A DNA stretch of 64,000 bases, from NCBI GenBank assembly GCA_020725025.1, contig DYFV01000003.1, positions 62,001-126,000 of the forward strand, in the 5' to 3' direction. Shown piece after piece: positions 61,171 to 64,000 of the stretch. The stretch's first letter is position 1. The number at the start of each line of letters is the position of its first letter. Source of the stretch: Azoarcus sp. Its GTDB lineage: Bacteria > Pseudomonadota > Gammaproteobacteria > Burkholderiales > Rhodocyclaceae. Made by a program: the position numbers and the translations under genes. The notes beneath the pieces were generated by a model. The model had not been told where the DNA came from. It did no database searches and saw nothing but the letters and a program-made list of their open reading frames with translations.

Positions 61171-61623
61171 ATGCAGAGAACAAGAAGAATCCTAATAGCA
61201 ACACTGGTCTTACTGTGTTCGGCGGCCAATGCGAGAGCTGCGGGCGATATACTCATTTTTGGCGGCGACAGCCACGACCAATTCCTCGGATGTCTCGTGT
61301 GTAACGAGTTCAGTTCCGATTCCATATGTAATGGCTTCGGGACATATGGAAATGAATATTCCTCGCAGGGCATGTTCAACGAATATGCAGGATTCGGAAA
61401 CGAGTACAATTCATCCAGTCCCTGGAATGAATATAGCACCAGCACCTCCGTTCCGGTGCTCGTTGACCGAGAAGGGAAATTCTATGGGTACTTCACAATC
61501 AACGATTCGCGCCACAACGCGGTCGACTTTGCAAGTGATTTAAAGAAAATATATGAATATGCAAACGGTGACCTTGAACAAGTAAGAAAGTTGCTGTGCA
61601 AGAGTTTCGGCTACAGCGGCTAA
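61171..61623 (+). CDS. Secreted Asn-Glu-Tyr repeat protein of unknown function (gene cassette 1)
   Basis: 150 residues. Signal peptide MQRTRRILIATLVLLCSAANARA. The mature part starts GDILIFGGDSHDQFLGCLVC and continues with short repeats built on N-E-Y/F and Y/F-G: CNEFSSDSICNGFGTYG, NEYSSQGMFNEYAGFG, NEYNSSSPWNEYS. A conserved-looking C-terminal part (VPVLVDREGKFYGYFTIN) follows, ending with a Cys. I recall similar NxYGxYGSxYS-type repeat proteins in many bacteria without known function. AGGAG precedes ATG 61171; the frame also opens at 61126. AT-rich compared with the chromosome, and followed directly by an attC site. Confidence 0.72.
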   Translation: MQRTRRILIATLVLLCSAANARAAGDILIFGGDSHDQFLGCLVCNEFSSDSICNGFGTYGNEYSSQGMFNEYAGFGNEYNSSSPWNEYSTSTSVPVLVDREGKFYGYFTINDSRHNAVDFASDLKKIYEYANGDLEQVRKLLCKSFGYSG

Positions 61624-61634
61624 AGTAAAACGAT

Positions 61635-61715
61635 GCCTAACAAAGCCATAAACGCGGACCGCCAAAAGCTACGCTGCGCTCCGCTTTTCGCGGCCGGTTA
61701 TGGCTGGCGTTATGC
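61635..61715. mobile_element. Integron attC recombination site
   Basis: 81 bp with R'' box GCCTAAC (61635-61641) and R' box GTTATGC (61709-61715). Inner arms are complementary: AGCCATAA (61644-61651) with TTATGGCT (61698-61705), then CCGCC-AAAAGC with GCTTTT-CGCGG around a short loop. This imperfect-palindrome layout is that of cassette recombination sites. The next cassette gene starts 14 bp after the R' box. Confidence 0.88.
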
Positions 61716-61728
61716 GGCAAACTAGACT

Positions 61729-62550
61729 ATGAAGCTCTGTTACTGTGACGAAACCGGAACTGGCGAGGAGCCATTTGCCGTACTCCTTGGCGTCATCGTC
61801 GATGCGTCGCGCATGCATGTTACAAAGAGTGACTGGGCGGCATTCTTGGCAGACCTTTCCGTAAAGATAGGGCACGAATTCAAGGAGTTGCATACCCGCA
61901 ACTTCTACTCCGGCGCGGGGATCTGGAAGGGGCTAACCGGCACACAAAGAGCGGAAGCTATCGACCTGTTCATCGACTGGTTTGCAGAGCGCAAACACCG
62001 TGTCGTGTTTAGCGCAGTAGATAAGGTCACGTACGGAAAGCTTCGCGCTGATGGAAAAGTACCTGCCGAGGTGGACAGCGTTTGGCGTGCTATGGGTTTT
62101 CATGTGGCGCTTGCCATTCAGAAGCATTTTCAATGTGAATGTAAGAACAAGGGCAATACGATCTTCGTGTTTGACGAGGAAGTAAAAGAGGAGACTCGTT
62201 TCCACGAAATAGTACTGAACCCGCCACCATGGAGCGAAAGCTACTACAACAAGCCGAAGAAGAAGCCTCCGCTTGATCAGCTAGTGGATGCTCCTTACTT
62301 CGCAGACTCAAAGAATGTTGGTATGTTGCAGGTCGCCGACTTTTTGGCGTACTTCGTTCGGCGTCACATCGAGATAGTCGAAGGCGCGGTGCCGGAAAAA
62401 TACGCCGGTGAGGGCGCAAAAGTCGGAAACTGGTTCGCCAAAATCAGGGCACGAACCATTCCATATCAGAACATGTACCCAAGGCGCGGCCGCTGCGAGA
62501 CGGCAGATTTCTTTTGGTCGCTTGCCCCAGAGGCTATTAAGAATGCATAA
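61729..62550 (+). CDS. DUF3800 protein (gene cassette 2)
   Basis: 273 residues. DUF3800 features: MKLCYCDETGTGEEPFAVLLGVIV (the early Asp-Glu of an RNase H-like fold), a middle VFDEEVKEETRF, and the late PYFADSKNVGMLQVADFLAYFVRRHIE. The family is common in phage-defence and cassette settings and may be a nuclease; no activity is established here. Its TAA stop is part of the R'' box of the following attC-like site, as in many integron cassettes. No clear ribosome site. Confidence 0.78.
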   Translation: MKLCYCDETGTGEEPFAVLLGVIVDASRMHVTKSDWAAFLADLSVKIGHEFKELHTRNFYSGAGIWKGLTGTQRAEAIDLFIDWFAERKHRVVFSAVDKVTYGKLRADGKVPAEVDSVWRAMGFHVALAIQKHFQCECKNKGNTIFVFDEEVKEETRFHEIVLNPPPWSESYYNKPKKKPPLDQLVDAPYFADSKNVGMLQVADFLAYFVRRHIEIVEGAVPEKYAGEGAKVGNWFAKIRARTIPYQNMYPRRGRCETADFFWSLAPEAIKNA

Positions 62551-62723
62551 CACCCGCGTTGAGGCCGACGGCTTACCCTTCCGCTGCGCTCCAGAAAAAA
62601 CACAGGGGACGGATTTATTTTTCCATTGCACGGCATCGAAAAATAAATCCGTCCCCTTTCCTCACTCCACGCCGACAGGGACCGCCCGCCCGTGAAACGG
62701 GTTTTTCTACACCGTCGTTAGAC
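62545..62723. mobile_element. Probable attC site interrupted by a palindromic element
   Basis: GCATAAC (62545-62551) overlaps the stop of cassette 2 and GTTAGAC (62717-62723) lies 12 bases before cassette 3, in the positions of R'' and R' boxes. Inner arms include AGAAAAAAC and GTTTTTCT. The 179-bp length exceeds normal attC size, but without the palindrome and its flanks it is about 100 bp. Confidence 0.6.
62605..62656. repeat. Near-complete hairpin element, 19-bp arms
   Basis: GGGGACGGATTTATTTTTC (62605-62623) is the exact inverted complement of 62638-62656, around a 14-nt loop. Arms of this GGGGAC...ATTTATTTTT type are familiar as REP/MITE-like elements associated with REP-type transposases. 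No transposase is present in the window. Confidence 0.85.
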
Positions 62724-62734
62724 GCTAAAATCGA

Positions 62735-63394
62735 ATGAGACTCTACCATCTAACAACAGCAGAATACGCGCTAAGCAATATTACGCTGCGCCGTCTGAAA
62801 ATTGCCCGCCTCGGTGACCTGAACGACCCTTTTGAGCTTATCGCAGCGGAGTTGAAAGATAGAGAGTTTCGGAAGGCCGTTAAGAGCTGGAAGGATGAAT
62901 TCCACGACACCATCGGCTTGTTATGCTTCAGTGAAAGCTGGCACAACCCGGTCCTATGGAGCCATTACGCAGACAAGCATCGAGGTATCTGTTTAGGCTT
63001 TGACATCCCCGATGAGTACGCCATCCCAGTGAACTACAGCAAGAAAAGGGTTGCCGTTCGTTTTCAGAACAATGATCAAAATCAGGGACTGGCTCCCGAA
63101 TTTGTAAATGAACTCCTTCGTACCAAATACGAGCACTGGGTCTATGAGGCTGAACGTAGAATGTTCTTGATTCTTGATGAGGGCACAAAGGAAGGCGGCC
63201 TATTCTTTTACCCCTTCAGCACCAGTCTAACTTTAAAGGAAGTCATCGTCGGGCCTCATTGCGATATTCCAATAGACCGCATCGATAACCTCGTTACAAA
63301 AACGAATGGGCCAACTGAAGTAACGAAAGCACGTCTTGGATTTACACGGTTCGAAGTGGTCCCGGACCAGCGGTATGAACGACAAAAGAGGTGA
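62735..63394 (+). CDS. DUF2971 protein (gene cassette 3)
   Basis: 219 residues. Typical DUF2971 order: MRLYHLTTAEYALSNITLRRLKIARLGDLNDPFELIA, then GLLCFSESWHNPVLWSHYADKHRGICLGFDIP, then YEAERRMFLILDEG and LKEVIVGPHCDIP. The family occurs in mobile and defence-island DNA; some relatives act in abortive infection, but activity is not known here. It starts 11 bases after an attC-like GTTAGAC. AT-rich, unlike the chromosome. Confidence 0.8.
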   Translation: MRLYHLTTAEYALSNITLRRLKIARLGDLNDPFELIAAELKDREFRKAVKSWKDEFHDTIGLLCFSESWHNPVLWSHYADKHRGICLGFDIPDEYAIPVNYSKKRVAVRFQNNDQNQGLAPEFVNELLRTKYEHWVYEAERRMFLILDEGTKEGGLFFYPFSTSLTLKEVIVGPHCDIPIDRIDNLVTKTNGPTEVTKARLGFTRFEVVPDQRYERQKR

Positions 63395-63400
63395 TGTTTA

Positions 63401-63505
63401 AGAAAATGGTGACAGATCTATTTTATGAGAAAATGGTGACAGATCTATTTTGCTTCCTTGAAACTAGCGAGCATGCGGACAGCAAACAGATCTGTCACCT
63501 TTTTC
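63401..63505. repeat. Direct and inverted repeats after cassette 3
   Basis: The 24-bp unit AGAAAATGGTGACAGATC...ATTTT occurs exactly twice (63401-63424, 63428-63451). AGATCTGTCACCTTTTTC at 63488-63505 is an inverted version, so the whole can fold back. These GGTGACAGATCT palindromes are of the small REP/MITE type. No attC follows cassette 3, as if this element replaced or split it. Confidence 0.75.
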
Positions 63506-63655
63506 GTGTCACGGTCGTTGAGGACGATCAGGAGAGAGCAGAGTAGCGCTCGCGGACATTCGATTCACGCGACCAGGAATTGGTGCTCGCGCGTCTTCCA
63601 GCTTCGCGCGACTACCTAGACTTTCGTGGAAGGCACCAAGAATTCCGAGGACAGC
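63506..63655. other. Short noncoding stretch before the edge gene
   Basis: 150 bp with no supported gene or signal beyond the GAGGA ribosome site at its end. Composition returns toward the chromosomal average. Confidence 0.4.
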
Positions 63656-64000
63656 ATGACGCGCAAACACTTCGATCGAAGAGAGCCAACGCTGGACGGC
63701 TCCTTGCCCCAGGATGGTCGGACGAATCCCTTCGTCCCGCCGTCCGCTCCGGTAACGCGCAAGGCTGGTCGCGGCAAGTTGCTTCCCTACCAAAAGGCAG
63801 GGAGGGTCATTCGTTTGATGGGGTGGCTAGGGGTAGTCGGCACAGTCGGGGTCGGGGCTGCCGTTCTGATTCCGTCCCTGTCGGCTGGCGGACATATACC
63901 GATCGAGTTCGCTATCGTGCTTGGACTCCTGTTGGCTACGACAGCGAGCCTGTTCATTATCGGCGCGGCGGTCATGCGGCGCGCGACTTGGGGACGATAT
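63656..64000 (+). CDS. Partial membrane protein gene, cut by the window edge
   Basis: 115 codons remain open to the last base. A hydrophilic basic start (MTRKHFDRREPTLDGSLPQDG; RKAGRGKLLPYQKAGRVIR) is followed by two hydrophobic segments (MGWLGVVGTVGVGAAVLIPSL, EFAIVLGLLLATTASLFIIGAAV), so at least two membrane helices. GAGGA lies before ATG 63656. I do not recognise the family from this part. Confidence 0.55.
   Translation, partial: MTRKHFDRREPTLDGSLPQDGRTNPFVPPSAPVTRKAGRGKLLPYQKAGRVIRLMGWLGVVGTVGVGAAVLIPSLSAGGHIPIEFAIVLGLLLATTASLFIIGAAVMRRATWGRY

Noticed and set aside
61083..61445. 120-codon minus-strand frame opposite the secreted repeat protein
   Set aside because: It is rich in repeated EEYSF/ELYSF text only because it mirrors the plus-strand repeats; no ribosome site.
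63401..63451. Two direct repeats as a start of a CRISPR array
   Set aside because: Only two copies with a 3-bp gap, no spacers and an inverted partner; fits a palindromic element.

Overview
The window is about 61 kb of very GC-rich, densely packed chromosome followed by about 3 kb of visibly more AT-rich accessory DNA. TonB receptors, an outer-membrane porin, c-type cytochrome lipoproteins and PQQ-linked periplasmic metabolism show a Gram-negative proteobacterium. The gene content (pqqABCDE, a PQQ/alcohol-associated ABC operon, AlgE-like export, sigma54-type promoters) fits a betaproteobacterium such as a Rhodocyclales or Burkholderiales member best, but no rRNA or other marker proves it.

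Layout. 0.2-3.6 kb: a GT9 glycosyltransferase, a DUF4254-GT2 fusion, a DUF2795 protein and a disordered acidic protein. 3.7-7.1 kb: a complete pqqABCDE operon on the minus strand, with REP-like palindromes between pqqA and pqqB. 7.3-11.05 kb: two enoyl-CoA hydratases around an ADP-forming acyl-CoA synthetase. 11-14.7 kb: diguanylate cyclase, phosphodiesterase, HD protein, and a divergent MerR regulator/CDF metal exporter pair. 14.7-18.4 kb: TonB receptor, lipoprotein cytochrome c and a sorbosone-dehydrogenase-like propeller. 18.6-25.3 kb: housekeeping and accessory genes including a hybrid histidine kinase, arsC and a CYP152-type peroxygenase. 25.36-26.55 kb: promoter, yybP-ykoY manganese riboswitch, terminator and terC/alx. 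26.6-32.95 kb: a seven-gene minus-strand operon joining an importer-type ABC system to the PQQ-dependent-alcohol-dehydrogenase-associated ABC system. 33.1-36.9 kb: proline iminopeptidase, a PqqU/YncD-like TonB receptor and a DUF302 protein.

37.1-57.1 kb is the most distinctive part: 15 plus-strand genes, many overlapping by 4 nt, with six glycosyltransferases (three GT4, three MurG-like COG4671), five APH-fold kinases, an AlgE-like outer-membrane porin, a heparinase II/III-like protein, an MsbA/NdvA-type ABC exporter and a histidine phosphatase. Each of its two transcription units starts behind a -24/-12 sigma54-type promoter. Both promoters carry upstream palindromes of the form TGGGGNATTTCCCCCA and an IHF-like site between palindrome and promoter. 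I read this as a coordinately controlled, apparently undescribed surface-glycan synthesis and export system; its product is unknown.

57.3-60.7 kb: a chemoreceptor with a strong terminator, a small membrane protein, a SelW-like protein and a decayed GH3 fragment. 61.1-63.5 kb looks like an integron gene-cassette run: a secreted repeat protein, an attC site, a DUF3800 protein, a second attC-like site interrupted by a palindrome, a DUF2971 protein, and short dispersed palindromic elements. No integrase lies in the window. A partial membrane-protein gene runs off the right edge. No rRNA, tRNA or CRISPR array was recognised.
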